From: Aquimarina spongiae
Lineage (GTDB): Bacteria > Bacteroidota > Bacteroidia > Flavobacteriales > Flavobacteriaceae
Reading direction: 5' to 3'
DNA length: 64,000 bases
NCBI RefSeq assembly: GCF_900141785.1
Contig: NZ_FQYP01000003.1
Coordinates: 372,001-436,000 of the forward strand
Shown: positions 1 through 9,923 of the stretch, piece after piece
Layout: every line of letters starts with the position of its first letter
Numbering within the stretch: position 1 is the stretch's first letter
Notes under the pieces: model-generated
What the model saw: the letters and a program-made list of their open reading frames with translations, nothing else
Told to the model about the DNA's origin: nothing
Databases searched by the model: none
Made by a program: the position numbers and the translations under genes

Positions 1-277
1 TCCCCCATTATTAAGACTAACCCCCATTAGCCTAAAAAAAGCTTAAAGACTACATCAAAATATTTCTCATCCCTACACTTTTTTGTTTTCCTTATTGCAA
101 ACCTATAACATAAATCAGCACAGATCAATACCCATTGCAGGGGAAAAACACCCTTTTTTTATAGAACCCAGCAAACTTTAACATTTCAGAATTATTTCAG
201 AAAGCTTTACCTTTATTAATCAAAGTATTTTCTAAATTGATAATATCATTATATTTGCAGCACAGTTCAAAACAGCA
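1..277. other. Non-coding leader region upstream of pyrH
   Basis: I see no convincing gene here. The stretch is AT-rich, has a direct repeat of CCCCCATTA at 2-10 and 21-29, a G4-A5-CACCC element at 140-153, and a -7-like element just before pyrH. In many flavobacteria rpsB and tsf lie upstream of pyrH; neither is visible in these bases. Confidence 0.6.
250..257 (+). promoter_or_regulatory. Putative -7 element of the pyrH promoter
   Basis: TATATTTG matches the Bacteroidetes -7 consensus TAnnTTTG and lies 20 nt before the pyrH ATG. No TTG -33 box is present at the usual 17-21 nt spacing, so only half of the promoter is recognisable. Confidence 0.45.
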
Positions 278-985
278 ATGAAATACAAAAGAATATTACT
301 TAAGTTATCTGGCGAGGCCCTGATGGGTGAACGCCAATATGGTATTGATCCAAAACGATTGGCAGAATATGCTGATGAAATCAAAAAAATTATAGATAGA
401 GGAGTTCAGGTAGCCATCGTAATTGGTGGAGGTAATATTTTTAGAGGTGTAGCAGGAGCCAGTAAAGGAATGGACAGAGTGCAGGCAGATCACATGGGAA
501 TGTTAGCCACTGTTATTAACGGTTTAGCGTTACAAAGCGCCTTAGAAGATGCCGAAATCCCAACAAGACTACAATCCGCAGTAAAGATCAATGAAGTAGC
601 CGAACCTTTTATTCGACGAAGAGCATTACGTCACCTAGAAAAAGGAAGAGTTGTTATTTTTGGTGGAGGAACCGGTAACCCTTATTTTACCACAGACTCT
701 GCTGCTGTATTAAGAGCCATAGAAATCAATGCAGATGTAATCCTAAAAGGAACACGTGTAGATGGAATATACACCTCGGATCCTGAGAAAAATGCGGACG
801 CCACAAAATTCGACTTTATTACTTTTGATGACGTACTGAGCAAAGGACTAAAAGTAATGGACACCACTGCATTTACATTAAGTCAAGAAAACGAATTACC
901 AATTATTGTTTTTGATATGAACAAATCCGGAAATTTATTAAAGGTTGTTTCTGGAGAAGCCGTTGGTACTCAAGTAAATCTTTAA
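278..985 (+). CDS. pyrH: UMP kinase (uridylate kinase)
   Basis: This cytosolic enzyme phosphorylates UMP to UDP with ATP in pyrimidine nucleotide synthesis. The 235 residues match the usual bacterial length. The amino-acid-kinase fold is marked by [12 protein letters not shown] (6-17), GGGNIFRG (50-57) and the bacterial UMPK signature [10 protein letters not shown] (131-140), followed by VDGIYTSDP. frr follows 70 nt downstream on the same strand, the common pyrH-frr pairing, and a terminator after frr closes the unit. The ATG start gives the standard [11 protein letters not shown]-terminus. Nothing is unusual. Confidence 0.97.
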   Translation: MKYKRILLKLSGEALMGERQYGIDPKRLAEYADEIKKIIDRGVQVAIVIGGGNIFRGVAGASKGMDRVQADHMGMLATVINGLALQSALEDAEIPTRLQSAVKINEVAEPFIRRRALRHLEKGRVVIFGGGTGNPYFTTDSAAVLRAIEINADVILKGTRVDGIYTSDPEKNADATKFDFITFDDVLSKGLKVMDTTAFTLSQENELPIIVFDMNKSGNLLKVVSGEAVGTQVNL

Positions 986-1055
986 AATCACAAACCATCT
1001 CATCAAAGTTGTTTTTGGTAAGACTTTTGATTGGTTAATAGAAAAGCATCGAACT

Positions 1056-1619
1056 ATGAACGAAGAAATAGATTTTATTCTGGATTCAACAAAAGAATCT
1101 ATGCAAGCAGCAATAGCGCATCTAGAAAAAAAACTACTTAATATTAGAGCCGGAAAAGCTTCTCCTGCAATGCTGGGTGGAGTTTTGGTTGAATATTACG
1201 GTTCTCCAACCCCGCTTAATCAAGTAGGAAATGTTACCACTCCGGATGCACGAACTATTACTATCCAACCTTTTGAAAAATCTTTGATACCAGAGATAGA
1301 AAAAGGGATTATGATGGCCAATCTTGGGTTTAACCCAATGAATAACGGGGAAAGCGTGATTATTAATGTTCCGCCACTTACTGAGGAGCGTCGTAGAGAA
1401 CTAGTAAAGCAAGCCAAATCTGAAGCTGAAGATTCTAAAGTTGGTGTTCGTAATGATCGAAAGAATGCCAATAACGAAATCAAAAAGCTCGAAAAAGAAG
1501 GACTTTCAGAAGATATGGCCAAGAACACCGAGGTGGATGTTCAAGAGCTTACCGACGCATATATCAAGAAGATAGACGAGATGCTATCTCACAAAGAGAA
1601 AGAAATCATGACCGTATAA
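1056..1619 (+). CDS. frr: Ribosome recycling factor
   Basis: RRF acts with EF-G to split post-termination ribosomes. The 187-residue length is typical (about 185). Recognisable RRF blocks are LNIRAGKASPAML near residues 28-40, ITIQPFEKSLIPEIEKGI in the middle, PPLTEERRRELVKQAK, and the C-terminal helix VGVRNDRKNANNEIKKLEK. It lies downstream of pyrH and is followed at once by a GC-rich hairpin with a T-run, so it should be the last gene of that transcript. Confidence 0.97.
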   Translation: MNEEIDFILDSTKESMQAAIAHLEKKLLNIRAGKASPAMLGGVLVEYYGSPTPLNQVGNVTTPDARTITIQPFEKSLIPEIEKGIMMANLGFNPMNNGESVIINVPPLTEERRRELVKQAKSEAEDSKVGVRNDRKNANNEIKKLEKEGLSEDMAKNTEVDVQELTDAYIKKIDEMLSHKEKEIMTV

Positions 1620-1650
1620 CTCTTATGATATACGATAATAATATCTTAAT

Positions 1651-1677
1651 GCGTTTTCTATATGGAAACGCTTTTTT
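1651..1677 (+). terminator. Rho-independent terminator after frr
   Basis: GCGTTTTC (1651-1658) pairs with GGAAACGC (1664-1671), one G-T wobble and a 5-nt loop, followed by six T residues. It ends the pyrH-frr transcript. It also argues against a start at 1662 for the next gene, because that ATG would sit inside the hairpin. Confidence 0.85.
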
Positions 1678-1709
1678 GTATATTCGTTTTTTTGAACCTC
1701 GTCCTTATA

Positions 1710-4154
1710 ATGCGAAGTAAATTATTTTGTTTTTTATTTTTTACGCACTTTGTCGTCATATCCCAAGTTAGCATTAGAGGAATTGTAATTGACGAAGTAT
1801 CTAAGCAACCCCTTCCTTTTGCCACTGTAAAAACTGAACGAGCTTCTTACGCCTTGACTTCGGTAAATGGTGAGTTTGTAATACGCTGTAAAACCACTCC
1901 GGTTAAGCTAACCGTAAGCTATTTGGGATATCAATCCAAAACCATACAAGTTACTGCAGAAGGCAAAGAAAATGTAAGGATAAGCCTAGTAGCTGCCGAA
2001 GAAGATCTGGGCACAGTAAATGTTAAAGATCAAGAAAATGTAGCTTCCAAAATCATTAAAGAAGCGATCCAAAGAAAAAAACAAAACGATCCCAAAAAAT
2101 CACTTCAAAATTATTCATACAAAAGTTACAATAAGTTTAAGATTACCGAGGACAACCAGGCCCTATTGAAAACTCAGGATACTGCCCGAAGTGATATAGA
2201 ACGTATTTTTAATGAAGCCCATTCCTTTTTATCCGAAAAAGTAAGTGACCATCATTTTAGAAAAGGATTAGAAGAAAAAGAAACTGTTCTTGCTACTCGA
2301 ATGACTGGCTTTGAAGAACCTGTCTACAATGTTCTGGGGATTAAAGTGCAATCCAATTCATTATACAACGAAGATTACACTATCTTCAATAATAAGTTTA
2401 TTGGCCCTTTATCCAATAGAGCCCTGCGTAACTATTACTACAAAGTGCTCGATACCACTCAGGATGAACACCCCGCCTTTGTGATTTTGTTTCAGCCCAG
2501 AAAATCAAAAAATTATGCCAGTCTAGAAGGAGTATTATATCTGGACGTAAAAACCTTAGCAGTCCAAAAAGCGATCATTGAGCTACGAGGAGAGCTTAAT
2601 GTAATGGCCAGGCATGATTTTGACTATTTCAAGGAACAAGAAAGCTGGTTTCCTACCAGTAAAGAAATTACAATTAGACCCGGAAACGGAAGGCAAAAAG
2701 TGACGCTTTTTGGCGGAAGAATTTCGGTAGGACGTCTAGGTATCGATAAAAAAAGTTTTACCGGGAACAATGATTTCTTGGTCTCAAAGACAGACATTTT
2801 TGATATCAAGCTAAATACCAGTGATAACGACGTTACTTCAAATTTACCAGCAATAAAAATTGATCCAGAGGCTAATCATCGATCTGAAGAATTTTGGAAT
2901 CAATATCGAACAAGTGCTATAACCGACAAAGACCTTAACTCTTTCCCCGTAGTGGATAGTATCGTAAAGGCTCAAAATATAAAACGCAGGATTAATGTTA
3001 TTCAAAGTTTTAATGTAGGGTATTATCCTGTAGGTTTTTTTGATTTTGATCTTACCTACCCTATCAAATACAACAATTTTGAAGGATTGCGTCTGGGAGT
3101 AGGTGGATTAACAAATAATAAATTGTCTGATCGATTTAGACTAGAAGGCTATCTGGTATATGGATTTAGAGATTCAAAATCCAAATTTGGAGTGGGTGGC
3201 GGAGTATTGGTGAACAAAAAAACCACCTCTTGGTTGAATATCAATTATACAGACGACATCAGAGAGGTAGGAAGTTTTATGTACCTTACCGATCGCAGGG
3301 TCTATTCGCTATTCGAACCTCGATTGGTCAATATCGATTTCTACTACAAACACCGAACCTGGAGCACAAGTTTACAACATCAAATATCACCCAAACTGCT
3401 TTCTGAAACCCAACTATCGGTAAGTAACATTAATCAAACAGGGGGCTATCAATTTATAAATGATGGAACGGCTTTTTCTGGGTATAAAACCGCAGAAGCT
3501 ACTCTTGCATTGCGATGGAGTCCTTTCAGTCGTTTTTTGAAAACCCCAACGGGCCTTAAAGAAATTCAGGATGGATATCCCAAGATTACCGCACAATATA
3601 CCCAAGGATTTAAGGGCATATTCGATAGTAATTTTAGGTATAGCAAAATAGGAATCAAAGCAGAATACATTATCAACCGTATCAATCAATCCAGTACCAG
3701 TATTTTACTGGAAGGAGATTTGGCGACCGGGGATGTTCCATTAACACATCTGTATCATGCGTATCCCAATGCACCAACAAAAGAAACTGTTTTACAACGT
3801 TTTTCGGTGGCAGGAAGAAGGACATTTGAGACCATGTTTTTTGGTGAATTTTTTAGCGACAGACTCGCCACTTTACAGATCAAACACAGAATTGAACCCG
3901 TTAAAATTACAAGTTGGTTTAAGCCAGAGGTAGTTTTTATTACCCGATACGCCTTGGGTGATGTGAGCAATATTCAAAACCATCAGGGAGTTGAGTTTAC
4001 TTCTTTAAAAGATCTATATCAGGAATCTGGTTTTGAAATCAATAAACTATTCGCCGGTTTTGGTTTGAGTTTTGCCTATCGATATGGAGCCTACCACTTA
4101 CCTGATGTTGCAGATAATATTTCGTTTAAGTTCACATTCTATTTGAAACTGTAA
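1710..4154 (+). CDS. DUF5686 family outer membrane protein with carboxypeptidase-regulatory-like domain
   Basis: A large Bacteroidetes surface protein, about 814 residues from the start chosen here. The N-terminus (MRSKLFCFLFFTHFVVISQ) is a signal peptide. It is followed by a carboxypeptidase-D regulatory-like beta-sandwich (IRGIVIDEVSKQPLPFATV ... VSYLGYQSKTI), then a long region typical of DUF5686 that ends in amphipathic beta-strands and FKFTFYLKL, as expected of an outer-membrane barrel. An in-frame ATG at 1662 was rejected because it lies in the frr terminator. The exact role of the family is unknown; other members sit in the outer membrane and may act in envelope assembly or transport. 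Confidence 0.85.
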   Translation: MRSKLFCFLFFTHFVVISQVSIRGIVIDEVSKQPLPFATVKTERASYALTSVNGEFVIRCKTTPVKLTVSYLGYQSKTIQVTAEGKENVRISLVAAEEDLGTVNVKDQENVASKIIKEAIQRKKQNDPKKSLQNYSYKSYNKFKITEDNQALLKTQDTARSDIERIFNEAHSFLSEKVSDHHFRKGLEEKETVLATRMTGFEEPVYNVLGIKVQSNSLYNEDYTIFNNKFIGPLSNRALRNYYYKVLDTTQDEHPAFVILFQPRKSKNYASLEGVLYLDVKTLAVQKAIIELRGELNVMARHDFDYFKEQESWFPTSKEITIRPGNGRQKVTLFGGRISVGRLGIDKKSFTGNNDFLVSKTDIFDIKLNTSDNDVTSNLPAIKIDPEANHRSEEFWNQYRTSAITDKDLNSFPVVDSIVKAQNIKRRINVIQSFNVGYYPVGFFDFDLTYPIKYNNFEGLRLGVGGLTNNKLSDRFRLEGYLVYGFRDSKSKFGVGGGVLVNKKTTSWLNINYTDDIREVGSFMYLTDRRVYSLFEPRLVNIDFYYKHRTWSTSLQHQISPKLLSETQLSVSNINQTGGYQFINDGTAFSGYKTAEATLALRWSPFSRFLKTPTGLKEIQDGYPKITAQYTQGFKGIFDSNFRYSKIGIKAEYIINRINQSSTSILLEGDLATGDVPLTHLYHAYPNAPTKETVLQRFSVAGRRTFETMFFGEFFSDRLATLQIKHRIEPVKITSWFKPEVVFITRYALGDVSNIQNHQGVEFTSLKDLYQESGFEINKLFAGFGLSFAYRYGAYHLPDVADNISFKFTFYLKL

Positions 4155-4215
4155 TTATTTTCAAAATTAAGTATTTTCTTTACACGAATTCGTAAACAAT
4201 AACTATCCAAATCAT

Positions 4216-4223
4216 TACATTTG
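4216..4223 (+). promoter_or_regulatory. Putative -7 element before the MMPL transporter gene
   Basis: TACATTTG fits TAnnTTTG and ends 18 nt before the ATG at 4242. It overlaps a possible TTG start at 4221, which favours the downstream ATG. No clear -33 box was found. Confidence 0.4.
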
Positions 4224-4241
4224 CATCTGGAAAATAAAGGA

Positions 4242-6644
4242 ATGGCAAAATTATTCAGTTTTGGTTTTTGGAATGCGTTAGCTGGAATCATCCTCCGTAA
4301 CAGAGCAGCAATTTTTATTGTTATAATAGGGATCACCGTTTTTCTTGGATTTCAATGGAAAAACATGAGATTTTCTTATACCGAAGCCAATCTTCTACCC
4401 GATGACCACGAAGTAAATATACAATACAACCAATTTCTTGATAAGTTTGGTGAAGAAGGGAATCTGATCGTTTTAGCCGTAAAAGATAGCACTCTTTTTA
4501 CTCCCGAAAAATTAAAAGCCTGGAATGCATTTAATGAATCCTTTAAGGCTTTCCCAGAAATTGATTTGGTAGTTTCAATTGGGGATCTCAAAAAATTAAA
4601 GAAAGAGGACAATCCCCCAAGATTCGAATTGATTCCTTTTATAAAAGACTCGACCTACTCTGAAGAGCAAGTTTCTAAATACGAATATGAGCTTTTTAAT
4701 AAGCTACCTTTTTATGAAGGCTTAGTGTTTAGCAAAAATTCGCATACGATCCAAAGTGCTTTATATCTCGATAAAGAAATAGTAAACACTCCCGTAAGAA
4801 AGGATTTCATTATGAATACCCTGCAACCCATGGTTCAGGATTTTGAAGCAAAATACAACCTGGATATTAAGGTCTCCGGTATGCCCTACATACGTACCTT
4901 GAATTCGCAAAACATTATGGATGAAATTTTAATTTTCATCGTTGCGGCCTTGCTGGTAACTTCTCTTATCTTTTTCTTTTTCTTTAGATCATTTAGGGCA
5001 ACGTTCATATCTATGACCGCAGTAATCATTGGAGTTATGTGGGCGTTTGGTCTTTTGGGTCTTCTGGAGTATGAGATTACTGTGCTTACTGCTATCATTC
5101 CACCCTTGGTGATTGTAATTGGTATTCCGAATTGTATTTTCTTAATTAATAAGTATCAACAAGAGATAAAAAAACATGGGAATAAGGCCAAATCGTTACA
5201 ACGAGTGATTACCAAAGTTGGGAATGCCACCTTAATGACCAACGTAACTACTGCAGCTGGTTTCGCCACTTTCGCCTTGACAGAAAGTAAGCTTTTAAAA
5301 GAATTCGGAATCGTTGCGTCACTCAATATTGTAGCGCTATTTATTCTTTGTCTTTTGGTCATTACGATAATTTACAGCTACATGCCGCAACCCAAAGAAC
5401 GACACCTAAAGCACTTAGGTAAGCGATGGATAGAAAGGCTTGTGGACTGGATGGAGAATATGGTAAAAAACAGAAGAGTTACCATTTATTTTTCTTCCGT
5501 TATTATTTTGATCGCGAGTATTATCGGGATTTATACAATCAAAGTATCGGGTAGTTTGCTCGAAGACATGCCAAAAGGTGCTGGTTTTTTTCAGGATATT
5601 CTGTTTTTTGAACAAGAGTTTGATGGCATCATGCCTTTGGAAATATTGGTAGACACTAAAAGAAAACAAGGAGTTTTAAAACTTCCTACGTTGAAGCGAA
5701 TGGAGAAGCTACAGGTACTGTTGGAAGAGACTCCAGAGCTATCCAAACCCATCTCTATTGTTAGCTTAGTAAAGTACTCCAAACAGGCTTTTTACAACGG
5801 TAATCCAAAGTATTATCAATTACCTACCAGCCAGGAACGAAATTTTATCCTTCCTTATGCGAAAAGTTTTGAATCTGAAGCAGGAGTCATGCAAAGCTAT
5901 GTAGATTCTACAGGACAGTATGCAAGAATCACTACTTTTATGAAGGATGTAGGCACCGAAGAAATGGAACGGATCGAAGCCGCTCTTTTACCTCAAATAG
6001 CAAAAATATTCCCCGAAGATCGATATACCATCACCTTCACGGGTAAGGCCTTAGTTTTCCAGAAAGGAACAAAATATCTTGTATATAATCTGATATTCTC
6101 TCTAGGTCTTGCCATATTTTTGATTGCGCTATTTATGGCGTGGATGTTTAGGTCTTTTAAAATGATTATCATCTCATTAATTCCTAACTTACTTCCGCTG
6201 CTGATGACTGCTGGACTTATGGGATTCATAGGGGTGCCGATAAAACCCTCTACCATTCTTGTTTTTAGTATAGCATTTGGAATATCTGTAGATGATACTA
6301 TACATTTTCTTGCCAAATATCGTCAAGAATTAAAATCCAATCATTGGAGAATACGAAAATCTGTTTTAGCATCCCTGAGAGAAACTGGGGTGAGTATGTT
6401 TTATACCTCAACCGTTCTGTTTTTTGGATTTTCGGTGTTCTTAATCTCCAGTTTTGGAGGCACTAAAGCTTTGGGAGGTTTGGTATCTACCACCTTGCTT
6501 TTTGCAATGCTCGCCAACTTGTTATTACTTCCATCACTACTCCTTTCTTTAGAACGAAGTATTGCCAACAAGAAAACACTAAAAGAACCTAAACTAAAAA
6601 TCATCCCTAACGAGGAAGAAATCACCAATTCTGAAGAAGAATAA
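4242..6644 (+). CDS. MMPL/RND-family transporter (HpnN-like exporter)
   Basis: An inner-membrane RND-superfamily protein of about 800 residues with the duplicated layout of one TM helix, a large periplasmic loop and five TM helices, twice. The first repeat has the TM4-type segment IPNCIFLINKYQQE; the second has SVDDTIHFLAKYR, whose acidic pair is the usual proton-relay position. The first repeat lacks the equivalent aspartate. The acidic C-terminal tail (IIPNEEEITNSEEE) is cytoplasmic. No periplasmic adaptor or outer-membrane channel gene is adjacent, so it probably works alone, as MMPL proteins do in lipid export. The substrate cannot be told. The ATG at 4242 is preferred over a TTG at 4221. 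Confidence 0.85.
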   Translation: MAKLFSFGFWNALAGIILRNRAAIFIVIIGITVFLGFQWKNMRFSYTEANLLPDDHEVNIQYNQFLDKFGEEGNLIVLAVKDSTLFTPEKLKAWNAFNESFKAFPEIDLVVSIGDLKKLKKEDNPPRFELIPFIKDSTYSEEQVSKYEYELFNKLPFYEGLVFSKNSHTIQSALYLDKEIVNTPVRKDFIMNTLQPMVQDFEAKYNLDIKVSGMPYIRTLNSQNIMDEILIFIVAALLVTSLIFFFFFRSFRATFISMTAVIIGVMWAFGLLGLLEYEITVLTAIIPPLVIVIGIPNCIFLINKYQQEIKKHGNKAKSLQRVITKVGNATLMTNVTTAAGFATFALTESKLLKEFGIVASLNIVALFILCLLVITIIYSYMPQPKERHLKHLGKRWIERLVDWMENMVKNRRVTIYFSSVIILIASIIGIYTIKVSGSLLEDMPKGAGFFQDILFFEQEFDGIMPLEILVDTKRKQGVLKLPTLKRMEKLQVLLEETPELSKPISIVSLVKYSKQAFYNGNPKYYQLPTSQERNFILPYAKSFESEAGVMQSYVDSTGQYARITTFMKDVGTEEMERIEAALLPQIAKIFPEDRYTITFTGKALVFQKGTKYLVYNLIFSLGLAIFLIALFMAWMFRSFKMIIISLIPNLLPLLMTAGLMGFIGVPIKPSTILVFSIAFGISVDDTIHFLAKYRQELKSNHWRIRKSVLASLRETGVSMFYTSTVLFFGFSVFLISSFGGTKALGGLVSTTLLFAMLANLLLLPSLLLSLERSIANKKTLKEPKLKIIPNEEEITNSEEE

Positions 6645-6663
6645 AAAATAAAATAACTTCATA

Positions 6664-6695
6664 AAAAAAGCCCCGTTAGTAAACTAACGGGACTT
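6664..6695. terminator. Hairpin terminator downstream of the MMPL gene
   Basis: CCCGTTAG (6672-6679) pairs perfectly with CTAACGGG (6684-6691) around a TAAA loop. It is preceded by seven A residues but followed by only a weak T-run, so it is a better terminator for leftward than rightward transcription. Its place 28 nt after the stop of the transporter gene still suggests it ends that message. Confidence 0.6.
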
Positions 6696-6805
6696 CTGTA
6701 AGATAGATTACCCCAAAACCTATCGAACTAAACTTAACGTAAACACAATCGTCATAATTGCATATGCAAGATACTGCCCCTTTTCGTATTTTAAAATAGC
6801 CTCTA

Positions 6806-6821
6806 GGGGGGAAAAATCCCC
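6806..6821. repeat. G-run/A5/C-run palindrome (copy 2)
   Basis: GGGGGGAAAAATCCCC is a short near-palindrome in otherwise AT-rich non-coding DNA. Similar elements occur at 140-153, 9789-9803, 28219-28232 and 51901-51913, all intergenic. It may be a protein binding site; see findings. Confidence 0.4.
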
Positions 6822-7148
6822 TTTTTTATCAATATGCATGAATTTTAACATTATTTAAACAAGTAAAAATTAACAAAAATATCAAAAACTACTGATTTCC
6901 AACACCTTGAAACACTCTTCAAGAATATCAAAACTCTCTCTTCATTATCTAAAAGACCGTATTATTCGTTTTTTTACCCCAAATCATGACTTTTTATAAC
7001 TTTTAGATATCATCACAGTATCAAAAAAACGACAATATCTATCGTATGTGACAACTCTTTGGTAGCATCAAAAAGAATACCCAAAGAATTTACGTTCAAA
7101 AATGATTTTTTGAATTCATTTGATGATGCTTCAATCCGATTAAAAATT

Positions 7149-7156
7149 TATCTTTG
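7149..7156 (+). promoter_or_regulatory. Putative -7 element of the asnS promoter
   Basis: TATCTTTG fits TAnnTTTG and lies 75 nt upstream of the asnS ATG. The nearest upstream TTG (7120-7122) is spaced too far (26 nt) to be a good -33 box. Confidence 0.4.
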
Positions 7157-7231
7157 CTACCTTAATTTTCTAAAGAATACTTTTTTAAAAGAGTATTCGA
7201 AGAGCATTTAATTACAAGAAATCAGATTACA

Positions 7232-8674
7232 ATGAAACATACTAAAGTAATAGAGGTACTACAAAGTGATAAACTATTACAGCCGGTAATGGTAAAAGGC
7301 TGGGTTCGTTCTTTTCGTAACGATCGTTTTATAGCGATCAATGATGGATCAACTATTAATAATATTCAGTGTGTTTTAGAAGACAATACGGTTGAAGCTG
7401 CAATCCAAAATAGAATAACTATTGGTGCTGCAGTATCGATCACAGGAACTTTGGTAGAAAGCCAGGGTAAAGGACAGCGTGTAGAGATTCAGGTTTCAGA
7501 ATTAGAAATTGAAGGTGATGCGGATCCAGAAGAATTAAAGCTTACGATTCTTTCACCAAAACGTCACTCTCTGGAAAAACTAAGAGAACAAGCGCACTTA
7601 AGAGTACGCACCAATACTTTTGGTGCCATTATGCGTATGCGATCTAAGTTATCTTTTGCGGTGCACGAGTATTTTCAGAAAAATGATTTTTATTATGTAC
7701 ATACTCCGGTAATTACAGGAAGTGATGCTGAAGGAGCTGGTGAAGCTTTTAAGGTAACCAATTTTGATCTTAAAAACGTTCCGCAAACTGAAGATGGTGA
7801 AATAGATTACAAACAAGACTTTTTTGGACGCGAAACTAATCTTACCGTTTCTGGTCAGCTAGAGGCAGAAACCTATGCCATGGGATTGGGACAAGTGTAT
7901 ACTTTTGGCCCAACTTTTAGAGCAGAAAACTCGAACACCTCAAGACACCTTGCAGAGTTTTGGATGATCGAGCCAGAAGTAGCTTTTTGTGATCTAGACG
8001 GAAACATGGATTTGGCGGAAGATTTTATCAAATATATCATTCAATATGTATTGGATAACTGCCAGGATGATTTAGCATTTCTAGAAAATCGATTAGTACA
8101 GGAAGACAAACAAAAGCCTCAGGCCGAACGTGCAGAAATGTTGCTTAGAGACAAATTAAAATTTGTTTTGGAGAACAACTTCAAGAGAGTGAGTTATACA
8201 GAAGCTATTGAAATACTTCAAAACTCTAAACCCAACAAAAAGAAGAAATTCAAATTTCCGATTGATGGATGGGGAGCAGATTTACAGAGTGAACATGAGA
8301 GATACTTGGTTGAAAAGCATTTTAAATGTCCTGTGATTTTGTTTGATTATCCCGCCGACATCAAAGCATTTTACATGCGTTTAAACGAAGATGGAAAGAC
8401 GGTAAGAGCTATGGATATTTTGTTTCCAGGTATCGGTGAGATGGTAGGAGGATCTCAGCGAGAAGAACGTTTGGACGTCTTAAAAGAAAAAATGGCTGCT
8501 CTGGATATTCCTGAAGAAGAACTATGGTGGTATCTAGATACTCGCCGATTCGGAACCTGTGTACATAGTGGATTTGGACTTGGTTTTGAACGTATGGTTC
8601 AATTTGTTACAGGTATGGGTAATATTAGAGATGTTATCCCTTACCCAAGAACTCCACTTAATGCGGAGTTCTAA
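7232..8674 (+). CDS. asnS: Asparaginyl-tRNA synthetase
   Basis: Class II aminoacyl-tRNA synthetase charging tRNA-Asn, 480 residues. The N-terminal OB-fold anticodon-binding domain (VKGWVRSFRNDRFIAINDGS) is followed by the class II core: motif 2 region FRAENSNTSRHLAEFWMIEP and motif 3 GFGLGFERMVQFVTGMGNIR ending in RDVIPYPRTP. It stands alone: a long leader precedes it, and a bidirectional terminator separates it from the convergent metalloprotease gene. In many flavobacteria I recall rpoN following asnS directly; here rpoN starts about 22.8 kb further on. Confidence 0.96.
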   Translation: MKHTKVIEVLQSDKLLQPVMVKGWVRSFRNDRFIAINDGSTINNIQCVLEDNTVEAAIQNRITIGAAVSITGTLVESQGKGQRVEIQVSELEIEGDADPEELKLTILSPKRHSLEKLREQAHLRVRTNTFGAIMRMRSKLSFAVHEYFQKNDFYYVHTPVITGSDAEGAGEAFKVTNFDLKNVPQTEDGEIDYKQDFFGRETNLTVSGQLEAETYAMGLGQVYTFGPTFRAENSNTSRHLAEFWMIEPEVAFCDLDGNMDLAEDFIKYIIQYVLDNCQDDLAFLENRLVQEDKQKPQAERAEMLLRDKLKFVLENNFKRVSYTEAIEILQNSKPNKKKKFKFPIDGWGADLQSEHERYLVEKHFKCPVILFDYPADIKAFYMRLNEDGKTVRAMDILFPGIGEMVGGSQREERLDVLKEKMAALDIPEEELWWYLDTRRFGTCVHSGFGLGFERMVQFVTGMGNIRDVIPYPRTPLNAEF

Positions 8675-8701
8675 AAAGCTAGGGAAAGCTACAACATTAA
8701 C

Positions 8702-8739
8702 ATAAACACCAATAATTATAGCGCATTATTGGTGTTTAT
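8702..8739. terminator. Bidirectional terminator between asnS and the metalloprotease gene
   Basis: A 15-bp stem pairs 8702-8716 with 8725-8739 (core AACACCAATAAT / ATTATTGGTGTT) around an 8-nt loop. A/T tracts on either side let it serve both strands. The stop codon of the leftward gene lies inside the stem. Confidence 0.8.
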
Positions 8740-9336
8740 CATATCTATTCTCTTTTTCATTTTCTCCTCCTGAACGTGGTTGAAGTGTTTTCTTGATTGT
8801 TTATCCAATGTTGTGCTCATAATATTTACGGTTTCATCGTCGTGAAACAATCCAAGAGCATGACCAATTTCGTGTGGGCTTGTAGAAGTAAATAGGTTCT
8901 CATAGGTTAACAATACTCTCTGGCTTCTTCCCATTCCAGCTATTCCAATAATATTTGATCTTTTGATGATATAAATATTCAATTTGTCTTTTTCATAAGA
9001 ATCTGCACATTGCATAAAAAATGTACTTGGTTCACCACCTCTATTATCTCTTAAATCATATAACTCATCATTTACCAAGGATTGTGATTGCGCTAATTCT
9101 AGACCAATACCGTATTTGTGAAAGTAATATCCATTTAGATATTCAAAAAACTCTGCTTCATCCAGGTGATAGTCTGATTGATGAATAGAAGTCTCTGATT
9201 CTACGTAGAACAAATTAACTTTGATTACTTTTTCAGGATTTTCTATCAACATAAAGTTAGAAATATCCTCTGGGTGTGTATCTTCTTCATTAGCTTCGCA
9301 AGAAGACATTATAAGTATATAAAAAGAAAGTAACAT
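8716..9336 (-). CDS. Metzincin-type zinc metalloprotease lipoprotein
   Basis: A predicted secreted zinc peptidase of about 206 residues from the start chosen here. The N-terminus MLLSFYILIMSSC looks like a lipoprotein signal with the lipobox cysteine right after. The catalytic site HEIGHALGLFHDDE matches HExxHxxGxxHD of metzincins, and NIMSTTLD shortly after fits the Met-turn. It is shorter than most secreted proteases and lacks a visible T9SS C-terminal domain. An in-frame upstream start at 9456 would add 40 residues before the signal and was rejected. The exact family (M10/M12/M43-like) and the substrate are uncertain. Confidence 0.75.
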   Translation of the reverse strand: MLLSFYILIMSSCEANEEDTHPEDISNFMLIENPEKVIKVNLFYVESETSIHQSDYHLDEAEFFEYLNGYYFHKYGIGLELAQSQSLVNDELYDLRDNRGGEPSTFFMQCADSYEKDKLNIYIIKRSNIIGIAGMGRSQRVLLTYENLFTSTSPHEIGHALGLFHDDETVNIMSTTLDKQSRKHFNHVQEEKMKKRIDMINTNNAL

Positions 9337-9923
9337 CCATTTAAAAAATAAAGGCAATATTTTTTCTGAAATGATGTACTTATTTAATTCTAAAAAACTT
9401 AATCTAATTGTTGTAAAAAAATTCTTAGGGTAACCGATTTTTCTTGTAGCTTTCATTCGTAATGTATTTGGGATGCTTCAATCTTTGAAGCTTTTTGTTA
9501 AACTATTCTTCCAGGGGCGCAGAAGATTTTTTTAACATTTTGACGAAAAGCTTATCTACTTGAGTACGATGATTTTATGTGTGTTAAATCGATTTATTTA
9601 AAATTAGAAATTCCCTTTCAAAAATGGATACGGAAAAACCGTAATATATTTATGTTATTGCTTTAAAACCTTTCCATTCACCGATAGATATTGGTATTTC
9701 GGCGAAATGTTAATTTTTTTGAAGAAAGAAAATACGCACGAAAATTGAGGATTTCCATACTATTTTGTAAGAAATTATTGCAAAACAAGGGGAAAATCCC
9801 CCCTTATCGATAGATCACAGTCATCACAAAAATCGATGAATAGTAGACACTTAAACGCTAAAAACGTCAATTCTAAAGAATTAGCTCAAAAAAAATGATC
9901 AAAAACAACACTTAATCGAAGTT
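9337..9923. other. Intergenic region upstream of the metalloprotease gene
   Basis: Contains no convincing gene. It is AT-rich and includes a GGGGAAAATCCCCCC element (9789-9803) like those found in four other intergenic places in the window. Confidence 0.5.

Larger units (their letters stand above)
6645..7231. other. 587-nt intergenic region between transporter gene and asnS
   Basis: No coding potential is seen. It contains a perfect 8-bp hairpin (6672-6691), a G6-A5-T-C4 palindrome (6806-6821) and the asnS -7 element (7149-7156). The long AT-rich centre has no recognisable RNA. Confidence 0.6.

Noticed and set aside
1662..1709. An ATG upstream of the DUF5686 start
   Set aside because: It lies inside the frr terminator hairpin; the signal peptide begins at 1710.
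9337..9456. An extended N-terminus of the metalloprotease lipoprotein
   Set aside because: It would put 40 residues before the lipoprotein signal, which must be N-terminal.
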